The notes beneath the pieces were generated by a model that searched no databases, was not told where the DNA came from, and was given only the letters and a program-made list of their open reading frames with translations. A program made the position numbers and the translations under genes. A stretch of DNA of 19,362 bases from Patescibacteria group bacterium UBA6816 (GTDB taxonomy: Bacteria > Patescibacteriota > Patescibacteriia > UBA2591 > UBA6264). Shown one piece after another: positions 1-8,277 of this stretch (position 1 is the first letter of the stretch; the number at the start of each line of letters is the position of its first letter). The stretch covers positions 1,718-21,079 of the forward strand of contig DKES01000001.1 in assembly GCA_002452615.1 (NCBI GenBank). The letters are read 5' to 3'.

Positions 1-20
1 ATTATACCATTTTAAGGCAA

Positions 21-50
21 ATAAAAAAGGCCTGATTATAATCAGGCCTA
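21..50 (-). terminator. Intrinsic terminator of the first minus-strand gene
   Basis: A perfect 22-base palindrome at 28-49 (AGGCCTGATTA and its complement) forms a hairpin. On the minus strand it is followed by a run of T (complement of the A run at 23-28). It lies just past the stop codon of the minus-strand gene at 57, so it reads as that gene's terminator. Confidence 0.8.
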
Positions 51-56
51 AAAGCG

Positions 57-377
57 CTAAAAAGCAACTCTTTTGAAAACAATGACCGGCAAAGATTGAA
101 TTCTTTCTGAAAGCCCATAAGAGTTGGTAATAAACAGGGATTGATGAATAAACAACTCCTGGTTAACAGAAAGATTTTTCAACCTTTGTTTTATTTGAGA
201 CCAAGTATTAGGAGTAATTTCCAAAATTGGTCCAGCCGGGCAACACTTGAAAAAAATTTTTCTGTTTCCTTCTTTAATTTTAACCAAGTTGCGACAAAGT
301 TTGTGGACAAAAATAAGTTTTCCTTCTTTGGTTACGGAAACAAAAAAGATTTTTTCTGATAATGTTTGTTCTTGCAA
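57..377 (-). CDS. Small protein of unknown function, TTG start
   Basis: I do not recognise this protein of about 106 residues. It is basic, mostly beta-strand-like in its first half, with a Cys-Cys-Pro-Ala-Gly motif near the middle (about residues 45-49) and no membrane segment. The frame stays open to a TTG at 383, but AGGAGG at 384-389 directly touches that codon, leaving no spacing. The in-frame TTG at 375-377 sits six bases from the AGGAGG and is the better start. It is monocistronic, with a clear promoter (411-439) and terminator (21-50), which supports it as a real gene. A plus-strand frame inside it is a shadow. Its function is unknown. Confidence 0.65.
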   Translation of the reverse strand: MQEQTLSEKIFFVSVTKEGKLIFVHKLCRNLVKIKEGNRKIFFKCCPAGPILEITPNTWSQIKQRLKNLSVNQELFIHQSLFITNSYGLSERIQSLPVIVFKRVAF

Positions 378-383
378 TTTCAA

Positions 384-389
384 CCTCCT
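384..389 (-). promoter_or_regulatory. Strong Shine-Dalgarno site that sets a TTG start
   Basis: AGGAGG on the minus strand. It lies six bases before the TTG at 377 and zero bases before the TTG at 383, so it favours the inner start. This is one of only two strong Shine-Dalgarno sites in front of a gene in the window. Confidence 0.7.
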
Positions 390-410
390 TTGTTTTAATT
401 AACTATTTTT

Positions 411-439
411 AAAATAACAAAATTTTTTAAAAAAGTCAA
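411..439 (-). promoter_or_regulatory. Promoter of the small unknown gene
   Basis: Minus strand: TTGACT (434-439), 17-base spacer, TATTTT (411-416) preceded by TGT as an extended -10. The predicted start lies near 404, giving a leader of about 27 bases that contains the AGGAGG. Confidence 0.55.
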
Positions 440-473
440 GAGGATTAATGTGTTTTTAAATGATTAAAAATAT

Positions 474-481
474 GTTAAAAT
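474..481 (+). promoter_or_regulatory. Extended -10 of amrS, leaderless transcript likely
   Basis: TGTTAAAAT at 473-481 matches the extended -10 seen before other genes here. Only eight bases separate it from the ATG at 490, so transcription would start at or within a base or two of the start codon. No good -35 is visible (the T-rich run at 453-458 is the closest). Confidence 0.45.
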
Positions 482-489
482 AGAATAAT

Positions 490-1500
490 ATGAGCGAAGC
501 TATTTTGTATAAAAAATTAGACAAACATTTAGTTCAATGTGAAATTTGCGCTCATCAATGTATTATTGCTCCTAATAAAAAAGGGCTTTGTGGGGTTAGG
601 GAAAACCAATCAGGTCAACTTAAAACCCTAAATTATGAAGCAGTGGTAGCTTTAAACATAGACCCAATAGAAAAAAAACCTTTGTTTCATTTTTTGCCCG
701 GTACTTTAAGTTTGTCTTTAGGAACCCAAGGATGTAATTTTAGTTGTCAGCATTGTCAAAATTATGAGATTTCTCAAGGGATAAAAAATAACCAATCGGT
801 TTTAGAACAAAAAATTTCTAGTCAGCAAATAATTAATTTAGTCCAAGAAAATAATTTACCTAGCCTTGCTTATACTTATACTGAACCAAGTATTTTTTTA
901 GAATATGCTTTGGAAATTATGAAAAAAGCGCAAAAAAAAGGAATAAAAAATATTTGGGTTAGTAACGGCTATTTTACAAAAAAAACATTTAAGACCATTA
1001 GTCCTTATTTAGATGCGATTAATGTTGATTTAAAATTTTTTGATGATAGTTTATACCAAAAAATATGCGGGGGAAAATTAAAACCTATTTTAGAAAATTT
1101 AAAAAGAATTCAAAAAAGTAATATTTGGTTAGAAATCACCACTCTTTTAATTCCGGGATATACTGACCAAAATAATCAGTTGGAAAAAATAGCCCAATTT
1201 ATAAAAAAAGAATTAAGTTCTGAAATCCCCTGGCATGTTTCCTGTTTTACTCCTAGCTATAAAATGAAAAAAGTCCCCCCTACCCCACCAGAATTAATTT
1301 ATCAAGCCATAGAGATTGGAAAAAAACAAGGTTTAAAATATGTTTATGCTGGTAATTTGCCTGGGGACAATAAAGAAAACACTTATTGCCCTGCTTGCCA
1401 AACATTAATAATTAAAAGAACCGGTTATGAAATTAAAAGACAAGACCAAAATGGTTATTGTCCTCAATGTGGAGAAAAAATTAATTTAATTTTAGAATAA
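490..1500 (+). CDS. amrS: AmmeMemoRadiSam system radical SAM enzyme
   Basis: A radical S-adenosylmethionine enzyme of the AmmeMemoRadiSam group (AMMECR1, Memo and radical SAM genes that occur together); the substrate is not established. The 4Fe-4S/SAM motif CxxxCxxC is at residues 82, 86 and 89, after the typical leader GTQG. The N-terminus has four further cysteines (17, 20, 24, 34) and the C-terminus two CxxC pairs in a rubredoxin-like ribbon, which fits the family and suggests extra metal sites. The length of 336 residues is normal. The ATG lies eight bases after a -10-like element, so the mRNA is probably leaderless. No AMMECR1 gene is in the window; a LigB-like protein of the kind often linked to this group lies three genes downstream (5566). 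The family call is firm; the function is unknown. Confidence 0.9.
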   Translation: MSEAILYKKLDKHLVQCEICAHQCIIAPNKKGLCGVRENQSGQLKTLNYEAVVALNIDPIEKKPLFHFLPGTLSLSLGTQGCNFSCQHCQNYEISQGIKNNQSVLEQKISSQQIINLVQENNLPSLAYTYTEPSIFLEYALEIMKKAQKKGIKNIWVSNGYFTKKTFKTISPYLDAINVDLKFFDDSLYQKICGGKLKPILENLKRIQKSNIWLEITTLLIPGYTDQNNQLEKIAQFIKKELSSEIPWHVSCFTPSYKMKKVPPTPPELIYQAIEIGKKQGLKYVYAGNLPGDNKENTYCPACQTLIIKRTGYEIKRQDQNGYCPQCGEKINLILE

Positions 1501-1506
1501 AAATTA

Positions 1507-1534
1507 TTGACTTTAAGCTGCAAAATGTTAAAAT
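1507..1534 (+). promoter_or_regulatory. Promoter of clpB
   Basis: TTGACT (1507-1512), 16-base spacer, TAAAAT (1529-1534) preceded by TGT. It starts directly after the amrS stop codon. The predicted leader is about 14 bases with no Shine-Dalgarno. I see no CIRCE-type inverted repeat, so there is no sign of HrcA control of this chaperone gene. Confidence 0.6.
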
Positions 1535-1555
1535 ATTAAAGATAAAAATATTAAA

Positions 1556-4156
1556 ATGAATAACTTTACTCTTAAAGCTCAAGAAGCCTTACAAGGCGCC
1601 CATGATTTAGCCATGGAAAATGACCAACAACAAGTGGATACCCCCCACTTAATGTTAGCTTTGTTAAATCAAGAAGAAGGGGTTGTTTTGGCTTTATTAA
1701 AAAAATTAGAAGTTAATACAGAACAATTAGAAAATAAATTAATTAAAATTATTCAAGCCCTACCTAAAGTTAAAATGGAAACCACTGGTTTAGCCGAAGT
1801 CTATATTACCCCTGTTTTACAACGAGTTCTTTTTCAAGCCAATAAATCAGCCCAAAAACTTAAAGATGAATATGTTAGCACAGAACATCTTTTTCTTTCT
1901 TTATTATCAGTGGCCTCTCCAATTCAAGACACCCTTAAAGAATTTGATTTAAACGAAGAAAAAGTTTTAAAAGTTTTAGCAGATATTAGGGGAAGCGAAA
2001 GAATTACAGAAAGAGAGCCAGAAAGTAAATATCAAGCCTTGGAAAAATATACTATTAATTTAACTAAAAAAGCGCGTCAAGAAGAAATTGACCCCATTAT
2101 TGGTCGTGATGATGAAATTCGACGTTTAATTCAAGTTTTGTCCAGAAGAACTAAAAACAATCCAGTTTTAATTGGTGAGGCCGGGGTAGGAAAAACCGCC
2201 ATTGTTGAGGGTTTAGCCCAGAGAATTGCTGACCATGATGTACCAGAATCTTTAAAAAATAAAGACTTAATTTCTTTGGATTTAGGTGGTTTAGTGGCCG
2301 GAACTAAATTTAGAGGAGAATTTGAAAACAGGTTAAAAGCTGTTTTAAAAGAAATAAAAAGGTCAGGAAATTATATTCTTTTTATTGATGAATTACACAC
2401 TTTAGTGGGAGCCGGAGGGGCTGAAGGAGCCATTGATGCCTCTAATATGTTAAAACCGGCTTTGGCTCGCGGAGAATTACATTGTATTGGCGCGACCACG
2501 CTTAAAGAATATCAAAAACACATTGAAAAAGATGCTGCTTTAGAACGCCGTTTTCAAACTGTTTATGTGAGTGAACCCTCTATAGAAGACACTTTAGCTA
2601 TTTTAAGAGGAATTAAAGAAAAATATGAAGTTCACCACGGTACTAGAATTAATGATAGTGCTTTGATTGCCGCGGTTAAACTTTCTCAAAGATATATTAC
2701 GGACCGTTTTTTGCCGGATAAAGCAATTGATTTAATGGATGAAGCTGCTTCAGCCTTGCGCATGGAAATAGAAAGTCAGCCAGAAGAATTAGATAAAATG
2801 AAAAGAAAATTAAATCAGTTAGAAATTGAAAGTACGGTTTTAAAAAAAGAAAAAAATAAAGAACAAATAAGAAAATTAAGAAAACAAATTGCTAATTTAA
2901 AAGAAAAGATTAAAGATTTTACCTTACGCTGGCAAAGAGAAAAAGAATTAATTATGGAGATTCATCAAAAAAAAGAAGAAATTGATAAATTAAAACAAAA
3001 AGCTGAGATTGCTGAAAGAGAGGGTGATTTACAAAAAGTAGCGGAAATTAAACATGGTCAGATTTTAGATTTATTAAAAAAAATAAAAGTCGCGGAAGAA
3101 AAGTTAATAAAAATTCAAAAAAATAGCCGGATTTTAAAAGAAGAAATAGGTCGAGAAGAAATTGCTGAAATCGTTTCTAAGTGGACTGGAATTCCTGTTT
3201 CTAAAATGTTGGAAGAAGAAACTAAAAAATTAGCCCGAATGGAAAAAGAAATTCACAAAAGATTAATTAATCAAGAAAAAGCCGTGGAATCAGTGGCTAA
3301 TGCTATTCGTCGTTCTCGCGCCGGTATTTCTGAAGAAAATAAACCCATTGGTTCTTTTATTTTTTTAGGTCCTAGTGGAGTAGGAAAAACAGAATTAGCC
3401 AAAAGCTTGGCTGAGTTTTTATTCAATACTGAAGATTCTTTAATTCGTTTAGACATGTCTGAATACATGGAAAAACACACTGTTTCAAAAATGATTGGTT
3501 CCCCGCCCGGTTATATTGGTTATGAAGAAGGTGGCCAATTAACCGAATTAGTCCGTCGCCGACCCTATAGTGTGATTCTTTTTGATGAAATTGAAAAAGC
3601 TAATAAAGAAGTTTTTAATGTTCTTTTGCAAATTTTAGATGACGGACAATTAACTGATGCTAAAGGAAGAAAGGTTAATTTTAAAAATGCGGTTATTATT
3701 ATGACTTCTAATTTAGGGAGTGAGATTATTAGGGACCATTCCCAAAAAACTGATTTAGGTTTTGAAGGAAAAGAAAAAAATACTCGTCAAGAATTAGAAA
3801 AAGAAATTCAAAAAAGTCTTAAAGAAACTTTTAAACCCGAATTTTTAAACCGGGTCGATGAAATTATTATTTTTGAATCTTTAAAGAAAAAACAAGTTAA
3901 AGAAATTGCTAATTTACAATTAAAAGAAGTTAAAAAAAGATTAAAAGATAAAAAAATAAAATTAAATATAAGTGAGAAAGCTAAAACTTTAATTGCGGAA
4001 ATGGGTTTTGACCCTCTTTATGGAGCCCGTCCCTTAAAAAGAGTAATTCAAAGGGAAATTTTAAATCCTTTATCTTTAAAAATTATTAAAGGAGAGGTTA
4101 AAACAAAAAAGACTTTTAAAGTAGATGTAAAAAATAAAAGCATTGTTATTGCTTAG
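1556..4156 (+). CDS. clpB: ATP-dependent chaperone/disaggregase ClpB
   Basis: A hexameric AAA+ disaggregase that threads aggregated proteins with DnaK/DnaJ in the cytoplasm. In order: a Clp N-domain (about 1-145), a first AAA+ module with Walker A GEAGVGKT at 207-214 and the [13 protein letters not shown]alker B region, a long Lys/Glu-rich coiled-coil middle domain (about 400-530), a second AAA+ module with Walker A GPSGVGKT at 605-612 and a [10 protein letters not shown] loop, and the ClpB D2-small domain. The 866 residues match full-length ClpB; the long middle domain separates it from ClpA and ClpC. The ATG has no Shine-Dalgarno but lies just downstream of a good promoter. The next gene starts one base after its TAG stop, so ClpB heads a unit with the secreted protein and the LigB-like gene. 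Confidence 0.95.
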   Translation: MNNFTLKAQEALQGAHDLAMENDQQQVDTPHLMLALLNQEEGVVLALLKKLEVNTEQLENKLIKIIQALPKVKMETTGLAEVYITPVLQRVLFQANKSAQKLKDEYVSTEHLFLSLLSVASPIQDTLKEFDLNEEKVLKVLADIRGSERITEREPESKYQALEKYTINLTKKARQEEIDPIIGRDDEIRRLIQVLSRRTKNNPVLIGEAGVGKTAIVEGLAQRIADHDVPESLKNKDLISLDLGGLVAGTKFRGEFENRLKAVLKEIKRSGNYILFIDELHTLVGAGGAEGAIDASNMLKPALARGELHCIGATTLKEYQKHIEKDAALERRFQTVYVSEPSIEDTLAILRGIKEKYEVHHGTRINDSALIAAVKLSQRYITDRFLPDKAIDLMDEAASALRMEIESQPEELDKMKRKLNQLEIESTVLKKEKNKEQIRKLRKQIANLKEKIKDFTLRWQREKELIMEIHQKKEEIDKLKQKAEIAEREGDLQKVAEIKHGQILDLLKKIKVAEEKLIKIQKNSRILKEEIGREEIAEIVSKWTGIPVSKMLEEETKKLARMEKEIHKRLINQEKAVESVANAIRRSRAGISEENKPIGSFIFLGPSGVGKTELAKSLAEFLFNTEDSLIRLDMSEYMEKHTVSKMIGSPPGYIGYEEGGQLTELVRRRPYSVILFDEIEKANKEVFNVLLQILDDGQLTDAKGRKVNFKNAVIIMTSNLGSEIIRDHSQKTDLGFEGKEKNTRQELEKEIQKSLKETFKPEFLNRVDEIIIFESLKKKQVKEIANLQLKEVKKRLKDKKIKLNISEKAKTLIAEMGFDPLYGARPLKRVIQREILNPLSLKIIKGEVKTKKTFKVDVKNKSIVIA

Positions 4157-4157
4157 C

Positions 4158-5561
4158 ATGAATTTATTCTTAGTAAAAAAAATTATTTTCTGTTTGGGGT
4201 TACTTATTTTAATGGCCATGCCTGTTTTTGTTCAAGCCCAAGAGCCTATTTTTGATCCTGAATATATTATTTCAGATCATTTTTTAACTGATTGGCAAAC
4301 CATGTCCCTGGAAGAAATCCAGGACTTTTTAATTCAAACCGGGGGAACTTTAGGTGATTATTCTGCCATTGATATTGACGGTCAGAAAAAAATGGCGGCG
4401 GAAATAATTTTTCGGTCCAGTCAAGAATATAAAATTAACCCCCAAATTTTAATTACTCTTTTACAAAGAGAAAAGGGATTAATCACTAAAAAAAATCCTA
4501 CCATTGATGATTATAATTGGGCCACGGGATTTAGTTGTTATGATTATCGTAGTCCAGTGGGACGGTTTCGAGGGTTTGCTTATCAAGTAGACCGGGCAGC
4601 TTGGCGTTTACGTTATTATTTAGAACATCCTTGGCAATTTCAATTTAGAGTTGGAACTAAAACTCCGACCCTAGTTAATCAAAATGACCGCTGGGTAAAA
4701 AATAAATATCAAGCGAATTATGTTGTTACTCCAAAAAATCAAGTAACCGCTGGTTTTTATAATTATGCTCCTCATCTTTATGATAATTGGCTTTTTTGGA
4801 AAATCTGGCAGAATTGGTTTGGTCAACCAGGACAAACCTTAGCCGAAGGCTCTTTGGTTCGGGCTAAAAATGAACCAGGAGTTTGGCTAATTCAAGATGA
4901 CAAAAAACGTCCGTTTTATTCTTCTACTCTTTTTCTTTTAAGCTATAATTTTAATGAAGTAAAAGAGGTCGACCCTCAAATTTTAGAAGAATATCCTGTA
5001 GGTAAACCAATGAGATTCCCTAATTTTACTTTAGTTAAATCTTCTTTAGGAGATATTTTTATGTTAGTAGAAGATGAAAAAAGATCGATTACAGAAAATA
5101 TTTTTAAAAGAATTGGTTTTCATCCAGAAGAAATTATCATCGTAGAGGAAAACGACCTTGATTATTATCAATTAGGAACGCCAATCTTATCTCCTTATCC
5201 TAGTGGAGCCTTATTACAAAACAATGAAACTAAGGCTGTTTATTATGTTAAAGAAAATATCAAATATCCAATTATTGATAAAAGTATTTTAATGGCTAAT
5301 TATCCTTATAGTTATATTATCCGCGTTAATCCAGAAGAATTAGACAGTTTTGATTTAGGAGCACAAATAAGATTCCGTAGTGGAACCCTGGTTAAATCTT
5401 TAGATTCGCCAGCGGTTTATGTTATTAGTCAAGAAAAACGTTTACCCATTGTTTCAGAAGAAGTTTTTGAAGTAATGGGTTATCAATGGGATAAAATTAT
5501 TGAAGTTAAACAATCTATTTTAGAAACCTATCCTTTAGGAGAAATAATTAATCTAGAATAA
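4158..5561 (+). CDS. Secreted protein with lysozyme-like domain and four C-terminal repeats
   Basis: The first 30 residues form a signal peptide: basic Lys pair, a hydrophobic run, then a likely cut after VQA. Residues about 35-215 resemble the secreted lytic-transglycosylase/lysozyme-like domain common in candidate-phyla bacteria and some actinobacteria, with 'INPQILITLLQREKG' carrying a candidate catalytic Glu and 'ATGFSCYD' downstream. From residue about 231 to the end there are four imperfect repeats of about 59 residues, each following the pattern G-x-L-V-K ... V-Y ... K-R-P-I ... Y-P-x-G. These probably bind the cell surface or wall. A TTG at 4143 would extend it by five residues into clpB, but the ATG at 4158, one base past the clpB stop, gives a cleaner signal peptide. 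Cell-wall hydrolase activity is an inference; catalysis is not certain. Confidence 0.7.
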   Translation: MNLFLVKKIIFCLGLLILMAMPVFVQAQEPIFDPEYIISDHFLTDWQTMSLEEIQDFLIQTGGTLGDYSAIDIDGQKKMAAEIIFRSSQEYKINPQILITLLQREKGLITKKNPTIDDYNWATGFSCYDYRSPVGRFRGFAYQVDRAAWRLRYYLEHPWQFQFRVGTKTPTLVNQNDRWVKNKYQANYVVTPKNQVTAGFYNYAPHLYDNWLFWKIWQNWFGQPGQTLAEGSLVRAKNEPGVWLIQDDKKRPFYSSTLFLLSYNFNEVKEVDPQILEEYPVGKPMRFPNFTLVKSSLGDIFMLVEDEKRSITENIFKRIGFHPEEIIIVEENDLDYYQLGTPILSPYPSGALLQNNETKAVYYVKENIKYPIIDKSILMANYPYSYIIRVNPEELDSFDLGAQIRFRSGTLVKSLDSPAVYVISQEKRLPIVSEEVFEVMGYQWDKIIEVKQSILETYPLGEIINLE

Positions 5562-5565
5562 AAAT

Positions 5566-6315
5566 ATGATTTCTTTTGCCTCTCTTCTCCCCTATTCTCC
5601 AGAGCTAATTTCTTTAAAAGAAAAAAATAAGATTAGTGAAGCTTTTAAAGATGTTAATCAACTGGTGAATGAATTAAAACCAGATATTTTATTAACTATT
5701 TCTTCCCAAGGGCCTCCTTTAAAACAAGCTTTTTCTTTAAATTTATGCCAAGAATATAAAATAGATTTTAAAGATTTAGGAGATTTAAAAACAAAAATTT
5801 TACTTCAGGGGAATCTTGAATTAAATTATAAAATTAAAGAAAATTTTGAAATTAACTTTCCTCAAACTCCTTTAACCATGATTACTGAACCAGAATTAGA
5901 TTCTTCTTTGGCGGTTCCTTTATATTATCTTTACCAAAAATATAAAAATTTTTCTTTAATTCCTATTCATTCTTGTCTTTTAGACTATCAAAAACATTTT
6001 GATTTTGGCCAACAATTAAAAGAAGAATTAGTTTTAACTAATAAAAAAATTGGCTTAATAGTCCCCTGGGAATTTAGAGAAAAAAGTTTTGATAAAGATT
6101 TAGAAAAAAAAGTTTTAAAAAACATTAAACAAAAAAATCTTCAAGCTTTAGTAAAAATAAATCCTGAATTAATAACTAAAGCAAAAATAACTGATTTTTC
6201 TTCTTTATTAATTTTAAGCGGGATTTTAAAAGATTTAAATTATCAACTTGAAATTATTAAACCTCAGTCTTTTTTAGAACTGGCTCAATTAGGGTTAATT
6301 TTTAAATTATCCTAA
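5566..6315 (+). CDS. LigB-like (class III extradiol dioxygenase fold) protein lacking the usual histidines
   Basis: The 249-residue protein follows the LigB/AmmeMemoRadiSam-associated dioxygenase-like pattern: an N-terminal strand with a Pro-x-x-Pro turn, 'KPDILLTISSQGP', then 'DLGDLKTKI' and 'DSSLAVPLYYL'. In family members as I know them, these positions read PHPP, SPHGP and DHG, with histidines that bind the metal. Here they are Tyr10, Gln48 and Ser113. The fold is therefore recognisable but the metal site appears lost, so it is probably not an active dioxygenase and may be a binding or structural partner of the radical SAM protein at 490. It begins four bases after the preceding stop, within the clpB unit. 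The ATG has no Shine-Dalgarno. Family confidence is moderate; loss of the site is inferred from remembered motifs. Confidence 0.6.
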   Translation: MISFASLLPYSPELISLKEKNKISEAFKDVNQLVNELKPDILLTISSQGPPLKQAFSLNLCQEYKIDFKDLGDLKTKILLQGNLELNYKIKENFEINFPQTPLTMITEPELDSSLAVPLYYLYQKYKNFSLIPIHSCLLDYQKHFDFGQQLKEELVLTNKKIGLIVPWEFREKSFDKDLEKKVLKNIKQKNLQALVKINPELITKAKITDFSSLLILSGILKDLNYQLEIIKPQSFLELAQLGLIFKLS

Positions 6316-6324
6316 TAAAAAAAT

Positions 6325-6353
6325 TTGACTCGGTTTAATAATTGTGTTAAAAT
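6325..6353 (+). promoter_or_regulatory. Promoter of lemA
   Basis: TTGACT (6325-6330), 17-base spacer, TAAAAT (6348-6353) preceded by TGT. It begins nine bases after the stop of the upstream gene. The predicted leader is about 25 bases, AT-only, without a Shine-Dalgarno. Confidence 0.65.
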
Positions 6354-6385
6354 ATAAAAGATAATTAAAATATAATTTTAATTTT

Positions 6386-6943
6386 ATGTCTATTTATTTA
6401 TGGATCATTATTGGTTTAGCCTTTGTTCTTTTATTGGGTTTAATAACTATTTATAATGATTTAATTCGGTGGCGAAATCGAGTTAAAGAATCTTGGGCTG
6501 ATATTGATGTTCAGCTAAAGCGCCGTTATGATTTAATTCCCAATTTAATTAATACGGTCAAGGGTTATGCTAGTCATGAAAAAGAAGTTTTTACTCAAGT
6601 TACAGAAGCCAGAAGCCGCGCCATGGGAGCAGAACAACCTCACCACAAAGCCGAAGCGGAAAAAGGATTGAGCGGGGCTTTAAAAAGTTTATTTGCCGTG
6701 GCAGAAAATTATCCCCAATTACGCGCTTCAGAAAATTTTCAAAAACTTCAAGATGAATTAACTGATACGGAAAATAAAATTCAAGCCGCCCGCCGATTTT
6801 ATAACGGTAATGTCAGAGACTTTAACACTAAACAAGAAGTTTTCCCTATTAATTTAGTGGCTAATTCTTTGGGATTTAAAAAAGCAGAATTTTTTGAATT
6901 AGAGGAAGAAGAGGCTAAAAAAGCTCCTCAAGTAAAATTCTAG
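6386..6943 (+). CDS. lemA: LemA family membrane-anchored protein
   Basis: One N-terminal membrane helix (about residues 3-24) is followed by the LemA core: 'WRNRVKESWADIDVQLKRRYDLIPNL', 'VKGYASHE', the 'FAVAENYPQLRASENFQKLQDELTDTENKIQAARRFYN' region, and 'FPINLVANSLGF' near the end. These are the hallmark segments of the family, a helical bundle exposed on one side of the membrane. The 185 residues are the usual size. The biochemical role of LemA proteins is not settled. It stands alone here, with its own promoter and a terminator shared with the convergent RuBisCO operon; the usual TPM-domain/TM partner gene is not adjacent. Confidence 0.93.
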   Translation: MSIYLWIIIGLAFVLLLGLITIYNDLIRWRNRVKESWADIDVQLKRRYDLIPNLINTVKGYASHEKEVFTQVTEARSRAMGAEQPHHKAEAEKGLSGALKSLFAVAENYPQLRASENFQKLQDELTDTENKIQAARRFYNGNVRDFNTKQEVFPINLVANSLGFKKAEFFELEEEEAKKAPQVKF

Positions 6944-6966
6944 AATTGATTATTTTACGATAATAA

Positions 6967-7004
6967 AAAAAGTTTGGTCCGCCTACCAGTAGACCAAACT
7001 TTTT
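6967..7004. terminator. Bidirectional terminator between lemA and the RuBisCO operon
   Basis: A 13-base stem, AAAAAGTTTGGTC (6967-6979) with its complement at 6992-7004, and a 12-base loop. T runs on both strands let it serve lemA on the plus strand and the RuBisCO gene on the minus strand. Confidence 0.85.
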
Positions 7005-7021
7005 GATTTGATTATTTTTAT

Positions 7022-8272
7022 TTATTTCCAATAATCTAGGGCTTGTTTTAATTCTTTGTGTTTTTGAGCATAAACCTTAAGACTGATTCCTTTTAAACTG
7101 GCTTCAATTGATTGTTGAGCCGCTCGGGCCCCAGCTAAACTACCTTGCGGATGACCATGAATTCCTCCCCCAAAATTAATCACTAAATTATCTCCTAAAA
7201 TTTCAATTAATTTAGCGGTTAAACCCGGATGTAACCCCCCGGAAGCAATAGGAAGAACGGGCTTAAGTCCACCCCAATTTTCTCTTAATTTATCAATTTC
7301 TTGCCAGTCTTCTTTTAATAATTGATTAATTTTTAAAACTTCTTTTTCTTCTCCTTCCATTTTTCCCACCACGGTTCCAGTATGAAGTTGGTCAATTCCA
7401 GCTAAACGGGCTAAATTGGCTAATACCAGCATGGAAATACCGTGTTTTTTATTACGCGTAAAAGCAGAATGACCAGCGCGATGACCATGAAGAATTAAAC
7501 CTAAATTTTGATTTCTTAAAGATTGTACTCCGGCCCAGCCAGTAGTGACAATATCAACCATAACACATTTTCCCCCTAATTTTTTTACTAAAGCGGCGCG
7601 GGATAACATAATTTCTGTGGGAGCAGTTACATTAAAAACATATATTTTTTTTGTTTTGGCGGTTTTTTCAATTTTTTGTTTTAAACTTAAAACTCTTTTT
7701 ACTCGTTCTGAAAAACGATTAAAAGTCATATCAGTTAAATTTTCATCATCTTTAATTAAATCCACTCCGTTTTTAAAAATATCCGCGGCTAAACAAGCAT
7801 TTTCTTTAGCCGTTAAACCCATTTTAGGCTTAATAATACAACCAATTAAAGGCCGGTTATAAATTTTAGTTATTTTTCTGACCCCCTCAATCCCCCATTG
7901 AGGCCCAGGGTATTGATTAATATATTTCTCAGGAAATTCTAAATCATTTAAGCGTAAATTTTTAATAATTTTCATGCTAAAAATATTTCCGGCAAGGCTA
8001 GATAAAAGTTGAGGAATACTTCGCGGTTCAAATAAGTCTAAAGGATAAGCAATTTTAAAAATACCTTGACGCGGTTGGCAAAAAAATACTTTGGCGGCTA
8101 ATTTATTAAATACTTTATCAGATAAAGTGCTTAATTTTGTCCAAGTACCAATAGAAGACTCTTCAGCTACTTTTACCGCCAATTCTTTTAAAGGTAATTT
8201 TGATTCGCCATAAAAAGTAGCAATAATTTCATTTTTATAATCAGGCTGATAATGGGGTTGATAATTTTTCAT
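7022..8272 (-). CDS. rbcL: Ribulose-1,5-bisphosphate carboxylase, form III-related
   Basis: Carboxylates ribulose 1,5-bisphosphate to two 3-phosphoglycerates. All expected catalytic positions are present: Glu38, Thr43-Trp44, Asn96, Lys148 and Lys150 (KPK), the carbamylated Lys174 with Asp176 and Glu177 (KDDE), His264-Arg265, His297, Lys304 on loop 6 (VVGKMEGE), Ser344 and the GGG at 368-370. It should thus be active and not a RuBisCO-like protein. The 416 residues are somewhat short for the superfamily, with the shortening at the N-terminus. 'GHRAGHSAFTRN' and 'HGISM' point to form III or II/III, as in candidate-phyla bacteria; I cannot settle the subform by eye. It starts five bases after the e2b2 stop, so the two are cotranscribed. 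With e2b2 it would feed nucleoside-derived ribose into glycolysis. No phosphoribulokinase is present. Confidence 0.95.
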   Translation of the reverse strand: MKNYQPHYQPDYKNEIIATFYGESKLPLKELAVKVAEESSIGTWTKLSTLSDKVFNKLAAKVFFCQPRQGIFKIAYPLDLFEPRSIPQLLSSLAGNIFSMKIIKNLRLNDLEFPEKYINQYPGPQWGIEGVRKITKIYNRPLIGCIIKPKMGLTAKENACLAADIFKNGVDLIKDDENLTDMTFNRFSERVKRVLSLKQKIEKTAKTKKIYVFNVTAPTEIMLSRAALVKKLGGKCVMVDIVTTGWAGVQSLRNQNLGLILHGHRAGHSAFTRNKKHGISMLVLANLARLAGIDQLHTGTVVGKMEGEEKEVLKINQLLKEDWQEIDKLRENWGGLKPVLPIASGGLHPGLTAKLIEILGDNLVINFGGGIHGHPQGSLAGARAAQQSIEASLKGISLKVYAQKHKELKQALDYWK

Positions 8273-8277
8273 ATTTT

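Noticed and set aside
141..359. Open frame on the plus strand
   Set aside because: It is a shadow of the minus-strand gene, which has its own promoter, Shine-Dalgarno and terminator.
1501..1555. CIRCE or other heat-shock operator before clpB
   Set aside because: No inverted repeat of that kind is visible between the amrS stop and the clpB start.
4143..4157. TTG start for the secreted protein, overlapping clpB
   Set aside because: It adds five residues without a ribosome site; the ATG at 4158 gives a standard signal peptide.
7545..7862. Open frame antisense to RuBisCO
   Set aside because: It lies wholly inside the conserved RuBisCO coding frame and has no independent signals.
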